A stretch of DNA of 64,000 bases from Gnetum montanum (GCA_015680685.1 MNCI01022206.1:119925-183924), one strand, 5' to 3'; shown: positions 22,063-34,286, numbered from the stretch's first letter. Made by a program: numbers and translations. The notes: generated by a model from the letters alone, not told the origin.

Positions 22063-23085
22063 TGTTGTTTCTATTAAAATATATCCTACAAGTCAAGATA
22101 CCATCATTAGTTTCTTAATTTTAGTTAGTAGTTACAAAAATGTTACAATGATTTATTAAGAGTTACAACTACTCACAAGATACAAAGGTGCTCATGTTCA
22201 CCTCTCGTAGGATATATATTGCACATGAAATAATAATGCATCAACTTGAAGTATAGGAACAAGAGAAATGAAAAACAATCATAAGATGAGCAAGATAATG
22301 TGGTGAAGATTTGTAAAAACTTCATTGAAAGTATGAAGAGTTGAATAAAAGAAACAAGGATGCTTGTAATAAGTATTACAATAAATAAGCTTTCAGCTCA
22401 TCCAAATGATACCCAAGAAGAAATGTGAACCTTGGATTATGAAGACAGGAGAAGACAAAGTATTAGGTATGTTTAGCATTAAAAGAAGGACTAACACACC
22501 AAGGACATGATTGAAGAGATTAAGCCAAGTGAACTTTAATAAAGAATTCAAGAATGGCATACCAATGGAAGAGACTAAGATAGGCTATGATTGAGGTAGT
22601 AGTTCATTAGTTGTTGAAATAGTTGAATCAACTTAGTAGTAGATTGCTTAAGGAATCCAAAGTGGCCTAGCTCATATAGGACTAAGAATAATAACTTATC
22701 TATCAACATCATAAGTGTGCCATAAGCCTACAATGCCCAAAAACTCTACAACTATATACAATTTGTTGCATTTCTAGAGGAAGGAGCAATACTACTAAAA
22801 CCCAAAAAATTCTTACAAGCTTAATGTAACCTAGTCTAAAGAAATAGTAAGCTTAAAGATGATGTTACAATTTACCAAAACTAGAAACAATATTAGTTAT
22901 AGACTATCTATGATAATATATTATTAGTGTTGATTTATGAACTAGATGAACTTGACTATATTTTCCATTCAAATGATTCATAAGTAGTTAGAAATACTAC
23001 AATATTTATAATTTTAGAAAGGATCACAAATTACAGCTATCTTATAGTTTAGTATTATGATTACTCTCTTGACTTATTACATAGA
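22063..23085 (+). repeat. Left direct repeat (putative 5' LTR)
   Basis: Shares with 24538-26085 an ordered series of phrases: 'atcattagtttcttaa', 'caacttgaagtataggaa', 'accttggattatga', 'aagtgtgccataagcc', and 'agactatctat.ataa' near the end. Divergence is considerable. Confidence 0.65.
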
Positions 23086-24537
23086 TGTAAGAAAGTAATA
23101 TCTAAGAAAGTATGAAGAATATTATGCATTATAAAAATCTTCAATAAGAAAATACTAAGTTCATAAGAAGCAACAAAGAACAAATAAAGAGCAACAAAAA
23201 TAAAGATATCAAAGTAGAGGATGTTTTCAAGTAATCAAGAGGACCTATCCAGAGAACCTATAAGGTTGAATAAGTCAATGTAGAAAAAAAAAATACCTTT
23301 GAGCATTTCTATAAATGAAATCTAAAACAAAAAATCCTAAAGGAAGTGAACTTTTAAGAAAATAATTATAAATAAATGATGATGATAAATTTAACACAAA
23401 ATATTAGAATAATTATAACTTGGCTAAGAAATGATTGGTTAAGGAAGAAATAAGAATTAATGAAGCACCAACTCAACATGTTATAGACTTAAGCTTATAA
23501 TATGCATATAAAGATATCAATCTACACCATTTTCCTACTCAATGAGGCATACATCAAGAAAGGAGTATAGCAATATGCAGTTATAGAAAGAAGCACCAAT
23601 TAGAATAATAGAAGAAAGGATTCAAGCAAAGATGATTTTTAAATATGGAAAGTTGGTATCACATGTTCAACAAAGAGTTGAAGACATATAAACTAAAAGC
23701 AATCAAACCTTGATTATTTACTAAAATAAGAATAGGGTATGATAGATAATTTTTCCTTAAAGTTAGAATGTGATGTTTGGTTAATCTTGAAATTCTAAGA
23801 AATAAAGACTTAGAGATGCATATCTATCACAATTTTATTTCATGCAAAACATGAGCATGATTCCCTAAGGTGATGACTTTTCAAACTTTGTCCTACCATA
23901 GTAAGATGATAAAAACTAGCTTTAAGTATTGATAGTATTACAAAAGGAAGAATTAAATAAAACTCACAAGCCTTGCCATACAAGGATTACGTAAAAAATT
24001 TTAGCTCCAAAATTAACATAACACATTGTAGGTAAAGATTCCTCTTTCTAAGAAACTATTGAAGAATTGTCCCATAGGATGCAAGGAAGGAAGTTGAACA
24101 TACTATATCAAATAAATCCTAAGCTACTAGCATTAAAATATGATATGAGGTTATCATTTAGATATTCTTATAAAGATTAGATGTTAGATCTTAATGTCCA
24201 ATTCCCAGAAAATCTAATGGTAATATCACTCAAATCTTATTTTATGCATGATGGTGGCACAAATTTCAAGGCAATTCATAGGAATAAATAGGTCAATATA
24301 AAGACTCATTTTAGATCATTTTTCTTTATACCAACACCCTAAGGAAGGAAAAAGAAGATCGTAATCAAATATTATGAAAAAAGATTTAAAATTATCATGT
24401 TTCCAAATTCATGAGTGAAGGGGAGAAAATGATATATTAAAGGAAAAAAGTACCAAAATAACGTATGATGAAATTTAATCAATCATAAATTTGTAAACAT
24501 GAAGGGATAGGTTAAGAAATTCATGCTTGAAGGGAAG
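23086..24537 (+). other. Interior of the non-autonomous LTR element
   Basis: About 1.45 kb of A-rich sequence without open frames above 60 codons and without recognisable gag or pol motifs. It ends in the putative polypurine tract. Confidence 0.5.
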
Positions 24538-26085
24538 TGTTAGATTATATCTTCTAAATCAAGTTATGATCATTAGTTTCTTAACTTGAGCCACTAGTAG
24601 TTATAAAAGGTTATGATAATGTATCAAGTCACAACTTCTCATGAGGTACAAAGAAGTTTAAGCTCACACCTTGTAGGATATATATCACATATTAAAAAAT
24701 AATGAGATGTTGTTCCAAAAAGAATATAAAAAAGTAAGCAAAGAAAAGATATTTGAAACCATAATGAATCAACTTGAAGTATAGGAATAACAAAAGGAAA
24801 AAAAATTGCAAGTCAAAAAAGAGAATATGCTAGTAATTCATAAAAACCACAAGATAAGGAAAATCCATATTGTAAGTACAGAGAGAAGAATAAAATAGAC
24901 AAGGATGCACATAATGAGTGTTCTTGTAAAGAAGCTCTCATCTGCTCCAAATGGTACCTTGTAACATCTCATTCCTAATTAAGAACCAAATGTGTAATAT
25001 GACATGCAAATTATGTAATTAACGTTCGATATGAAGGGGATGCCTCGTTATAAGAAATTGTAATTATTTGTGGTAAGTGAGGAACTTAGAAGTTGTGCCA
25101 ACATGAAGTTGCAGAGCCAACAATGATAAGTGAAGAGAGTTTAGTGATGTAAAATAAGAAGGAATTAATCATCTCTTTGGTCTTAGGGCCTATGTGTGGT
25201 AGCAGTGTTGGAATTCCTCCATAGAAAGATAATTAGAGAGCCCTCACTTCAACATTTTAAAATTTCTATGTTCATTATTAATAAAGATCTTGCCTCATTT
25301 ATCTTTTTAGTTACAATGAAGCAATAGTTATTTCTTTCTAAAGTGCATTATTCAAGTATTGAGTAGTTAATTTACATTAGTCCTTAACATTCGGGAATAG
25401 AATATTACACACCTTAGGAGAAATGTAAACCTTGGATTATGAACAGAGGAGAAGATAAAGATCTAGATATACCCAACATCAAAAGGAGGACTCGTGCACC
25501 AAGATCATGATTGAAGAAATTAAGCACAATGACATTGAATGATGGATTTATGAAAGGGGTACCTAAGAAGGAGACAAGGATGGACTATAATTAAGGTAGT
25601 ATTCTAGTAGTTGTTGAAGCATCTAAATCAACTTAACAATGGATTGTTGAAGAATTTCAAAGTAGCCTAAGCCATGTAAGACAAAGAATAATAATTTACC
25701 TATTAATATCATAAGTATGCCATAAGCCCACAATGTCTAAAGATACTAAAATAATATAAAATTTGTAACACTGTGAAAGAAGCAACATCACTAAAACAAA
25801 AGAAGTTCTTACAAACTTAGTATAACTTAATTTTAAGTAATTACAAGCCAAAAGATGATGTTATGATATACTAAAACTAGAAATAGTACTACATATAGAC
25901 TATCTATAATAACCTATGACTAGCATTGATCTACAAACTAGAGTAACATGACTCTATTCATCATTCAGAGGAATTGAACATAGTTAGTAAGGCTTATTAT
26001 ACTCATAATTATACTAAGGATTACCAATTAATATCGTCTTATAGTCTAGAGTTACTATTACTCTTTTAGCTTATTATATAATCTT
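24538..26085 (+). repeat. Right direct repeat (putative 3' LTR) carrying a nested solo LTR
   Basis: Matches 22063-23085 on both sides of the insertion at 24960-25409. The right end, near 'cttattatataatc', is approximate. Confidence 0.65.
24960..25409 (+). mobile_element. Solo LTR of a Gypsy-type element (450 bp)
   Basis: Begins TGTAACATCTC and ends CATTCGGGAATAGAATATTACA in form, with TG...CA termini and inverted TGTAA/TTACA ends; such ends are common in chromovirus LTRs. It interrupts the right direct repeat, and the left repeat (near 22405) provides the uninterrupted sequence. The flanks TACCT and CACCT fit a 5-bp target duplication with one mismatch. Confidence 0.8.
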
Positions 26086-26739
26086 GGTATATTAAAGTTG
26101 CCTATAGAAGATATACAATGAAACCATAATAGTCTATTTAAAAGAAAATAAATTAAAATATACCAAATAGATGTGGTAAAAGAATTTGCAATATTAAGCA
26201 CTAGTAGAGATGCTTTCTTCACTTAATTAAATCATGTGACTTATGATATACAAGTCATTTATTTCATTCAAAAGCATATGCTATTTATGTTTTACCAAAT
26301 TAAAGTATCCTATTAAAAATACATCATCTACTACATATACTCAAATGGAATTCATTTGAACACCTTTCATGGAGAAAACCTTTGCATGTGCTAACATAAG
26401 GATTTGTTTTAGGCACAATTTCAACCAAAATCATATTAGGGAAAGAAGGTGTTAGATTCCAAAAGAATGAATAATAATATTAAAAAAATTAAAGTATATC
26501 ATATCATTAAAGAGAGAGTGTAAAGAAAAAGCCTAATAGTTTTGGAGATGTCTTTTTAGGTTTTCATCCTTACAACTAATCCTAGAAATCCTCCCCTTTG
26601 GGTTAGGAAAAGGATTAGGCATTGTCCTTATTAAAAAGTACCTTCAATGATTTTCACTCCTTACTAAAGGGTTTCTTGTAAAGAGAAGAAAAAAATATCT
26701 CAAAAGATAAAATAATACATCAATAAAAAAATAAAATGA
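26086..26739. other. No recognisable gene
   Basis: AT-rich and without visible domain, RNA gene or repeat. The right part may be more of the LINE that follows. Confidence 0.4.
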
Positions 26740-27375
26740 CAAGTCAAGGAAAAAATGTCTATCACTATAAATAGTTTCACTACCTATGATCAATCCTATA
26801 ATCAAATAGTAAAATTGATAATAAATGAGAAACAAAACTAAGGTAGGATGGTCAAAATAGAGATAGGCTACTGGTGTTCTATGTGATAAAATAATACGAA
26901 TAAAATTAATTGGGAAATTTTATAGGATAGCAATCAAGCCTTTTATCTTATATGATGTTGAATGTTGGATAATACAAAAGAGGCATGAACAACAAATTAG
27001 TGTGGTAGAAATACAAATGCTTCAATGAATGTTGAATGTTACTAGAACAAATAAACTACATAATACAAAAATCATAGGAATACTTCAAGTGGCCTCTATT
27101 TCAGATAAGATACAAAAATAATGGCTTAGATGATTTGGACATATGCAAAAAAAAAAATTAGACAATGAACTTAAAATAAAGGTTGCTACATCACTGTTCT
27201 AGGAAAGCTATCAAAAGGAAGACCAAAGAAGACATGGGAAAAAAATGATCAAAGATGATTTAAAGAAGCTACAAATAAACAAGGATCTAGCTCTTCATAG
27301 AGGCAAATGGCTAAAAAGAAGTCATGTAGTCAACCCCATTTTGTGAGGAGAAGGATAGGATGATGATGATAAGAT
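26740..27375 (+). pseudogene. RTE-type LINE, 3' end of the reverse-transcriptase ORF
   Basis: A frame with several stops reads SNSKIDN, then GVLCDKIIRIKLIGKFYR-AIKPFILYDVECW, KRHEQQISVVEIQMLQ-ML, TRTNKLHNTKI and W-R-FGHMQ. This is the familiar C-terminal part of RTE non-LTR reverse transcriptases (FYRTAIRPA-LYG-ECW, E-RMLRWM, RDRIRN, LRWFGH). It ends with 'gatgatgatgataag' at about 27360-27374, the kind of short tandem repeat that closes RTE elements in place of a poly(A) tail. 5' truncated, as is usual for LINEs. Confidence 0.85.
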
Positions 27376-28159
27376 AGTAAGTGTCTACATCTAGTTTATT
27401 AAATTTAATGTAATATAAATAAAATTATCTCTTACCTTCTACATTAGATCATATTTGTGTTAAAACCTTTTGTTGCACATTCTTCTAAAAGATATTTCAT
27501 TTTCTTAACCTTGGCATTCCCCAAAAGAGAGAAAAATGAGGTAGAGTCCTAATATTCCATAGAACTACCAAGCTTATGAGGTTTTTCCAATGTTAGAGCA
27601 TCAAGATTTGCAAATGTTCCATGGTCCTTGGATCCTAGGAAGGTAGTATAAGAACCATAAACCTTGAGCTCTTACTTAAAAATAGTATGTCTTTTTCATT
27701 TATTCTTTTTAACTAATCTTTTGAGACTTAAATATGATATTCAAATAAAAGATATTTTTCAATTCTTCAAGTTAGAAGCATTAACCTTTGTTTATATCCT
27801 TGAAAAAAATTTTGTTTATTTTTTAAAGCTTCTAAGATCTCTTGAGGATAACATAAATCATTTTAAATATAGTTTAAACTAGTTTAAATTATTTAAAAAA
27901 TAAATAAGATAAAGCATTTTAAATAGTTTAAATTATTTAAAAAATAAATAAGATATGATAATTAGTTTAAAATTTTCATCATTCACATAGAACCTAAAAG
28001 TAGCATGCAAAATTAAGCTTGATAATTATAATTAGTTGTTATTATGAATTTGCAATTATAAGAGGGCAGAATGCTAGAATATATTTACCCAAAGATATAT
28101 AGTCAAACTAAATCTTTACAACTTAGTATACCCACTAGGAATGAATCTGTAACTTAAAG
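27376..28159. other. No recognisable gene
   Basis: Very AT-rich; contains a near-perfect local repeat of 'agtttaaa(c)tta(a)tttaaaaaataaataagat' at about 27880-27955. A 72-codon open frame is low-complexity. Confidence 0.4.
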
Positions 28160-28318
28160 ATAGCAAATTGATGTCTTCTAAGATTCCGTGGATCAGTTTC
28201 AAAATTTCTTTTATAGAATTTTTGTTAATTTATAACTTAGTACTACCTAGTAGAATTGAACCTATATCTTTTGGTTACCATGTCAAGATCCTTACCACTA
28301 GACTACTACATCATTTTG
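28160..28318 (-). mobile_element. tRNA-derived SINE, family 1, inverted
   Basis: The minus strand reads 'gatgtagtagtctagtggtaaggatc' (A-box), 'ataggttcaattctact' (B-box), 'gtactaagttataaatt', 'aaaaattctataaaagaaattttgaaactg'. The tail aligns with the copy at 20853-21050. Confidence 0.65.
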
Positions 28319-28379
28319 GTGGTTTTGGATTTACTATTTAAATAGGCTTATTTCTTACTTATCACAATAATAGCTAGCA

Positions 28380-28770
28380 TAGTGGATACAACTAAGATGT
28401 TCTTGGATGAGGTGGCTAAATTGCATGTTGTCTTAGTTAAGAGCATTTCAAACATAGATGTGAAACTCACTTCTAGATTTTGGCAAGTCTTTCATATGGA
28501 AGTAGGAACCAAGTTGCACCCACGTTCAACTTATCATCTGCAAACATACATGGATAAGTGAAACAAGTGAATCAAATTTTAGAGGATATGGTTAAAGCTT
28601 TTGCACTTTAGTATGAGAAGAATTGGAAGAATATTCTACCTCTAGTAGAATTTTCTTACAGCATTTATTAGGCAAGCATTAACGCAATACCAAATGGAGT
28701 TCTCTATGGACGCCCTTGTAGAAAATCTTTATGTTGGAGCAGTTTTGAGGATAAGGTCTGAGAAACATCA
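28380..28770 (+). pseudogene. Gypsy (chromovirus) integrase fragment
   Basis: Two frames together give FLDEVAKLH-V, SRFWQ-F, GTKLHPRSTYHLQT, then LPLVEFSYSIY, ASINAIPNGVLYGRPCRKSLCW. This is the integrase core and the conserved 'PLVEFAYN..YQASI...P.E.LYGRPCR.PLCW' block of chromoviruses. It is broken by frameshifts and TAG stops. Confidence 0.85.
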
Positions 28771-28949
28771 TGAAGGAGACTATAAAAGATTAAAAGATAC
28801 AAGATAATTTAAAAGCATTTAGCAAAAGAATTAACTTTCAGGCTTCACGCTCAAAATGCTTGTGCATTTTTGGTTAGAAAAACCATTTAATTTTTCATAA
28901 TTCATTTATAAAGATTTAAAGCATTCCATGATAGATATTGCAGGAGATC

Positions 28950-30010
28950 TAAGCATCCTCCTTGGTTTACACTATTTAAAGCCAAAGCCTTGGCAACATC
29001 ATGTATTATGAGGAATTGCTTTGCTATATCATGTATTATGAGGAATTACTTTGTCCTACCTTTTAGTGAACAAGATGCAAGAAAGGACCATCTTCGTTTT
29101 AAGAAGTTAAAAGAAGATTATTTTTTATGGCTGCAACAAAACAATGATTTTATTAATTTCTACCCTAGACTTTTGGGAAATATTTAAAGGCATTTCCTTT
29201 TGTTTTCTTAGATCCCAACTATGGTGATGATCATGAGGGCTGAGAATTTATCGCACTAGAACAAACAGAAGAAAAACATTTTCTGCTATGAAGAAGCCAT
29301 CATCTACAAATAATTCTAAAGGTGCAATGAAAAATACTATTTCAGGAAAGTGCTGAAAGGTGACAGCAAGCTATCCAAGCAAGGAACTCAAATCTGTTGT
29401 CCCTGATGTCTTTCAGCATCATTGTCCATCTCGTCTAGCAGCAATGGTCAGTGTTAATTTGAGAAAGAATGCGGATATATTGTCGATCCCGTTTAGGCTA
29501 GCCCATGGTCCTTTCTAAGACTTCAAGAAGGATCCTTCTGATTTCATGAATTTGCTCAATGCTGTTAAAGCACAATATGTTGTTAAGCTTTTAGGAGCCT
29601 CACTGAATGAATTGGAATCAATGTGCATTCTGCTATCTCTGATATGTTGTTTTTAGATGTTGAAAATGAGTTGGAAACACCTAAGGTGGATACTATTAAG
29701 ATTTGTGGTAAAAGAGGTGCTGACATTGACAGGGCTGTAGTCTATGCAGTTGGTTCTGCCTATATTTGGACAAGTTTCTTTTATAATGTTGATGGTGTTG
29801 TTAACTATTGCAACATTATCCATTTTGTAATTTGAGGTCCCTTTGTACCTGAGTTATTTTTGGTTTTCTTCTCCTTTTCTAGTTGTTTTATGACTGGTAT
29901 GTTCACTTCACTGATTCCTGGCTATCCCAGTCCTTTTTAGATGTTAATTTTGTCTCTCTTTTCACAAACAAAATAGATCTGGGTTTGTCTCTTAATTAAA
30001 AAAATATTTG
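28950..30010 (+). mobile_element. Unidentified insertion between integrase and chromodomain remnants
   Basis: The expected distance between integrase and chromodomain is expanded by about 1 kb of different character. Several short frames occur (28990-29187 with a KKLKEDYFLWLQQNND segment; 29290-29600 with PSKELKSVVPDVFQHHCPSRLAAMVSV-like sequence; 29623-29835). It ends '...ctcttaattaaaaaaatat', a possible degraded poly(A) tail. It could be a LINE 3' part or a processed gene copy. I do not recognise the protein. Confidence 0.4.
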
Positions 30011-30029
30011 AGAGTTACGCAAGATAGAT

Positions 30030-30290
30030 TTGTAAAGTTTCTATCATGAACGATTTGATAAAGTTTGGTAGAAAGAAAAAGGATTGTAGAAGTTGTTTAT
30101 CAGTTAGGCTTGTCACTAAAGCTTCATTATAAATAACAAATTATGTGCATGATCCTAAGGAGGTGAAGCTTTTGTTGGAATAGCTTGGAGAAAAGGAAGC
30201 AACTTGGGAAGCTGAGTAGGAGATGATGGATATCTATCTATACATCTTTTAGGAGGAAGATTCTTGAAGGAGGGGAGAATATCATACTCT
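30030..30290 (+). pseudogene. Chromodomain remnant and polypurine tract
   Basis: A broken frame contains EVKLLLE-LGEKEATWEAE-EMMDIY, matching the end of Gypsy chromodomains (VLVQW-G-...EATWE...). It is followed by 'gaaggaggggagaat', the polypurine tract, and 'tatcatactctag', a possible decayed LTR start. With 28380-28770 it forms one chromovirus relic. Confidence 0.7.
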
Positions 30291-31129
30291 AGATTTTTCC
30301 TAAGGTCTAAATTAGATAACAAAATCATAACTAAGCCTACCTTACTTTCTTTAGGAGAAAAAATACCATATTCTCAAAGATGTTACTTTTTAACTACAAC
30401 TTCAATTACCTCATATGAAAATTAAATAATTAATTTGTTTCCTATAGTATTAGTTTCTTTTTATTTTAAATACTCAATGATGGAAAGCTTTTAGCTTTTA
30501 TTTGTTCATTTTTTCTAACTCAACCTTTATTTTGTCTTTAGAGAGAGTTTTCTCCTTCTTTTACTGAAACTAAAACTAAAGACCTTATTATGTCTATAGA
30601 TAAAAAAATGATGTATTAGACAAAAAGTACATTCATCTCACATAAAATAAAAATATATTCAACAAAGTAGCTAAGTGCTATTGAATGTAACAAAAGTAAG
30701 TCATAAAATTTTTACTATAATATTATATTTTTTACTATACTTACCCTTAAGAGTTGTTGATCTACAAAGCTTGCACATGCGTTCTTCTCTAGAAAGATTA
30801 ATCCATCTCTCGTTTTCTCTCTTGGGTAGATGTGAACTTAAATGAAGCTTATTGAGGAAGATGCAAGATTTGATTGGAATCTTAGCTATAAGATAGGAAA
30901 TGCTTGACTCAAGTTAATTACCTCTAATATGCTCAAAGTAAAAGGATTTCTTTCCCTCCATATTTGATCATATTTTTCTCAACATTTATTATTTAACTAA
31001 ATTACATATATGTTTAGGATTATGGTTCACTACTTCCAATGAGATATTTAATATTATTAGCCATTATATTCATTGAAAATTCCATCATTATTCTTTTGTA
31101 TCTTCAAGAATTACTTGGGAAAATTTGGC
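30291..31129. other. Possible decayed 3' LTR of the chromovirus relic
   Basis: No genes. Its place after the polypurine tract suggests LTR sequence, but I found no second copy or clear right terminus. Confidence 0.35.
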
Positions 31130-31920
31130 TTACTCAATTTCTAACACATTGTAAATAAAGCTAATGAATTTACAAAGAGCTTTAGCTCATAATGGAAGTA
31201 AATTAAATTCCAAAAGTAACATATGATAAGGTGTTTATACCTTTATCTTCAATTCATCTAATAGAAACATTTTTTGTGCCCTTTCAATAGCTTGCCAATT
31301 TTTTGCACTAAGGCCTAGCCCACATATGATATATCTATACACTATTATAGGGTAAATAAAAACCTAAAATATTTATTTTCTATAATCCTAACAAATTGCA
31401 TTTTTAAAAATAGCATATGAGCCTCTATTTCTCCTACTATTCTCTCCTTGATATAGTTATCCCATTTGTAATTACCTATATAATGGAGACCCAAATATTT
31501 AAAAGAATTCACTATTTCTATAATTGCTACACCAAAAGTAAATTTAAAATTTGTTTTTCTTGTACCCCATATCATTGTTTTTATTTTTTCCATTTTGACT
31601 TGAATGCTAGAATAAAAATAAAATATTTTTAGAATTTGCAACATATTTTTCATACCTTTCTTAGGAGTAGAAATTAAAGCTGCATTGTCTATATAAAGTA
31701 GTAGGATCATTGCATGGGATCCAATCTTGATAGCATGCTTATGATTTCTTGTATAGATCCAATCTTGCAACTCATTAATAAAGAAGCCAATAGATTTTGG
31801 AATAAAGTACATCCTTGCTTGGCTCTAATATCACTCTGAAACTAAAACTTTTCCTATAAGTCTTTGTCTTTAAGCTCAATGATGACATCTTCATATAGCT
31901 TTTGTATTGTTGACATCAAC
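31130..31920 (-). pseudogene. Non-LTR reverse transcriptase remnant (LINE)
   Basis: The minus-strand frame 31812-31345 contains GFFINELQDWI, LLLYIDNAALIS (the YADD catalytic box, here YIDN, so one catalytic aspartate is lost), TPKKGMKNMLQIL, IQVKMEKIKTMIWG and FKYLGLHYIGN. Downstream (31340-31130) comes SAKNWQAIERAQK and similar sequence, found after the palm in plant non-LTR enzymes. The upstream 'S-QA--M/CTLF' step is frameshifted near 31812. Likely dead. Confidence 0.75.
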
Positions 31921-32026
31921 TTTGAAAAGATGCCTAAACTATTTAGGCATAACAATAAATTTTGATAAATCAATGAATCATATATTTTTGTAATATTAAC
32001 AAAGCAAATAAAATGATGCCTTTATC

Positions 32027-32181
32027 ATGCCACTTAGCCTTGTGTTACATTTGCAGCATTGGTGTTGTTAACCCATTGGAATGATTCATGTGTGGCTTGT
32101 TCATTCTTTTTATTCACCATTGCTCACAATCATGCCACTCAGCCTTGTGTTACATTTGTAACACTTGTGTTGTCAACCTAA
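32027..32181. repeat. Direct repeat, ~48-bp units 106 bp apart
   Basis: 'atgccact(t/c)agccttgtgtt' with 'acatttg(c/t)a.ca.t' and 'gtgttgt.aac' occurs at about 32027 and 32133. Confidence 0.75.
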
Positions 32182-32214
32182 AAAAATTATAAAAAATAAG
32201 AGAAATGCTTGGGG

Positions 32215-33460
32215 TCCTTTTAACTATAAATAATTGGTTACTAAAATTAATATTTTTAGAAACCTTAGAAAACATTTTCTATAAATTTTTTAAAAATATT
32301 TTAAAAGATGCCTATAAATAAAAGCTATAATAAGATATTTTTAGGCTATTAAAAATAGTAGTAATTCTAATAGTGATGTTTCACAATATCATATCTCTTA
32401 GATTAATGAAGTTGTAATGTAAGAATTTTAAGTAAATATTCTTGTGAATCTAGCTTTACAAATAATTATGAATCAAAGAAAAAATTTGATAAATGAAGAA
32501 GATATTAAGATTTATTCTCTATAACTCATATTGGAATAGATTCATGTAATAGAAAATTAGCAAAATTTCAAAGGCTATATCTTACAAATAGTATTAGATC
32601 TTTAAATGAAGTTTATACTAGATGTATCTCCAACTCTTATCTTTTGAATAGAATTGGAATCATGTAAAATTTCATAAAATAAGAGAGATATTAAGGAAAT
32701 AGTAGACATAACTCTTTCTAGATATGAGGAGAAATGAATAGATTTATAATAGTGATGAATTAATGCTGAATATTGAAAAATAAATTATGAATCAAGTCTT
32801 ACTTCATTCATATAAGTACTATATAATATAATATTCCTATGTATTTATAAGCATTTAATGGGCCATCATAGTTAATAAAGAGATAAGTCTTTTTAATAGA
32901 AATAGACTACAAATTGAATATACATGAGATCAAGGTCTTTCTCCTATTACATCTATCAATGAATATTTTAATAAAATAAAAATTTAATTTAATTTCCTAT
33001 TTTATCCTATTTTTGATAAACAAATCAAATGAAAATTACTAGGCTATGATCCATATATTATAAAATAATATATATATATTTTTTGTCTTGAACTATTTCC
33101 TTTGATTTCATGTATTCATTTTGCTATATTTTCTAATATAGATATAACTTTCTATCATTTTGAATTTTGATTTATTATACTTATTGCTTCTTTTTAAGGG
33201 ATCATCATTTGGAGTGATGGTAAGGTGCTCGTTTCTCAAGTTAAAGACCTAGGTTCAAGCCTAGGTATAGCCACTTGAAGATGTTAGGATTTCGCTTATC
33301 TACCAACCCTCCCAAGACCTCACTTAGGAGAAGGAGTATTATGGCTCAGGGTGATGATCCTTTATACTTATTACTTCTTCTTAGATTTAATCCACCATAT
33401 GGATAATTAGTGTTGGCAAAGTGTGAATGTTCAAAGTGCATGGTAGTATCAATAATACCT
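32215..33460 (+). repeat. Direct repeat C, left copy (possible LTR)
   Basis: Colinear with 38735-39745: shared phrases include 'aataagagagatatta.ggaaatagta', 'cctatgtatttata.gcatttaatg', 'tattttaataaaataaaaatt' and 'tttgctatattttct'. The copy is longer because a SINE is inserted at 33194-33361. The two copies lie about 6.5 kb apart with the L1-type LINE between them, so they could be LTRs of an old element or a segmental duplication. Termini are not sharp. Confidence 0.7.
33175..33380 (+). mobile_element. tRNA-derived SINE, family 2, with target duplication
   Basis: Body 33194-33361: 'ggagtgatggtaaggtgct' (A-box-like) and 'ctaggttcaagcctag' (good B-box), then a tRNA-unrelated part ending 'gggtgatgatcc'. 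It is bordered by ttatacttattgcttcttt (33175-33193) and ttatacttattacttcttc (33362-33380), an almost perfect 19-bp target duplication. Direct repeat C's right copy, near 39650, reads 'ttatacttatttattcttcatagattt', the empty site. Confidence 0.85.
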
Positions 33461-34286
33461 TATTTAGAATGTACTTTGATGTTATCATGTCTTGTATTAG
33501 AATTCAATCAATCTTTAATAGTCTTAAATACTTGATTGATATTTCTGATGATGCATCATATTGTTTGAATTTTTTTATTCTTGATCTTAACCCATGATGC
33601 TTTTCTCTTCATTATGTTCTTCTCCTTTTTACCTACAAATGCTTAGTGGTGTGTAATGAGTTTTTTCATGTTTATGATATTTTGTTAGTTTTAATTAAGC
33701 ACTTGTGTGTATGTTCCCTTTTTTTTCTTACAATGTTTGAGAGTAATTTCTAATTTCATGGTGTTTAGGGCTAGAAATTATGTCTTAAACATAGTTTGCA
33801 AACACAAATTGAAATCATTTATCTTTTCTACTTTTTTCTTTTGATTTGAGGGCACATTTTTATCTTCACACTTGATTGAATTGATTTGAATTGTTGATTG
33901 TGATGCTAATTCTAATTTTGAAGTTTTTAAAACTTTTCTCTTTTATTGTATTTATCATAAATTATGCATTAGTTATTATTGAATGTCAATTTGTAATAAT
34001 CAGTTGTTAATTGGATAATTGGTAGAAATGCATTTTAAAGATCTTTTTCTTTTAAGATTTAATGTTTTCTTGAATTGAATCTTCTAGATTTTGTTTATTA
34101 GTTGTGATGGTTACATCTTTCCAATGTTGTTCCTTTGATTTATCTATATTCATAAATTTTTTTATTGTTTTCTTATTTCCTCTATTTTTTGCCCTCTTTT
34201 TTCTTTCTTGTCCTGTATTCTTCTTTTTGAATTTCATTTGTGCCCTTCTTAACTTGATATCTATTTTGAAGGAATTCCAACATATG
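33461..34286. other. No recognisable gene; T-rich
   Basis: T-rich sequence, open only in short low-complexity frames, leading up to the LINE target site. Confidence 0.4.

Larger units (their letters stand above)
22063..26085 (+). mobile_element. Probable non-autonomous LTR retrotransposon
   Basis: Two direct repeats of about 1.0-1.1 kb (22063-23085 and 24538-26085 minus a nested 450-bp LTR) flank 1.45 kb with no coding potential. The second repeat begins TGTTAGATTATATC right after 'gcttgaagggaag', a fair polypurine tract. The first begins TGTTGTTTCTATTAAAATATATCC. The right ends are uncertain and I see no clean target duplication, so an alternative is a simple segmental duplication. The lack of any gag or pol fragment would make it a LARD-like element. 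Confidence 0.6.

Noticed and set aside
29623-29835. 70-codon frame that might be a small host protein
   Set aside because: No recognisable domain, no supporting splice sites, and located in an insert between transposon remnants.
33210-33290. Possible functional tRNA gene (good A- and B-boxes)
   Set aside because: No acceptor-stem pairing is visible and the unit has SINE-type target duplications and a long tRNA-unrelated tail.
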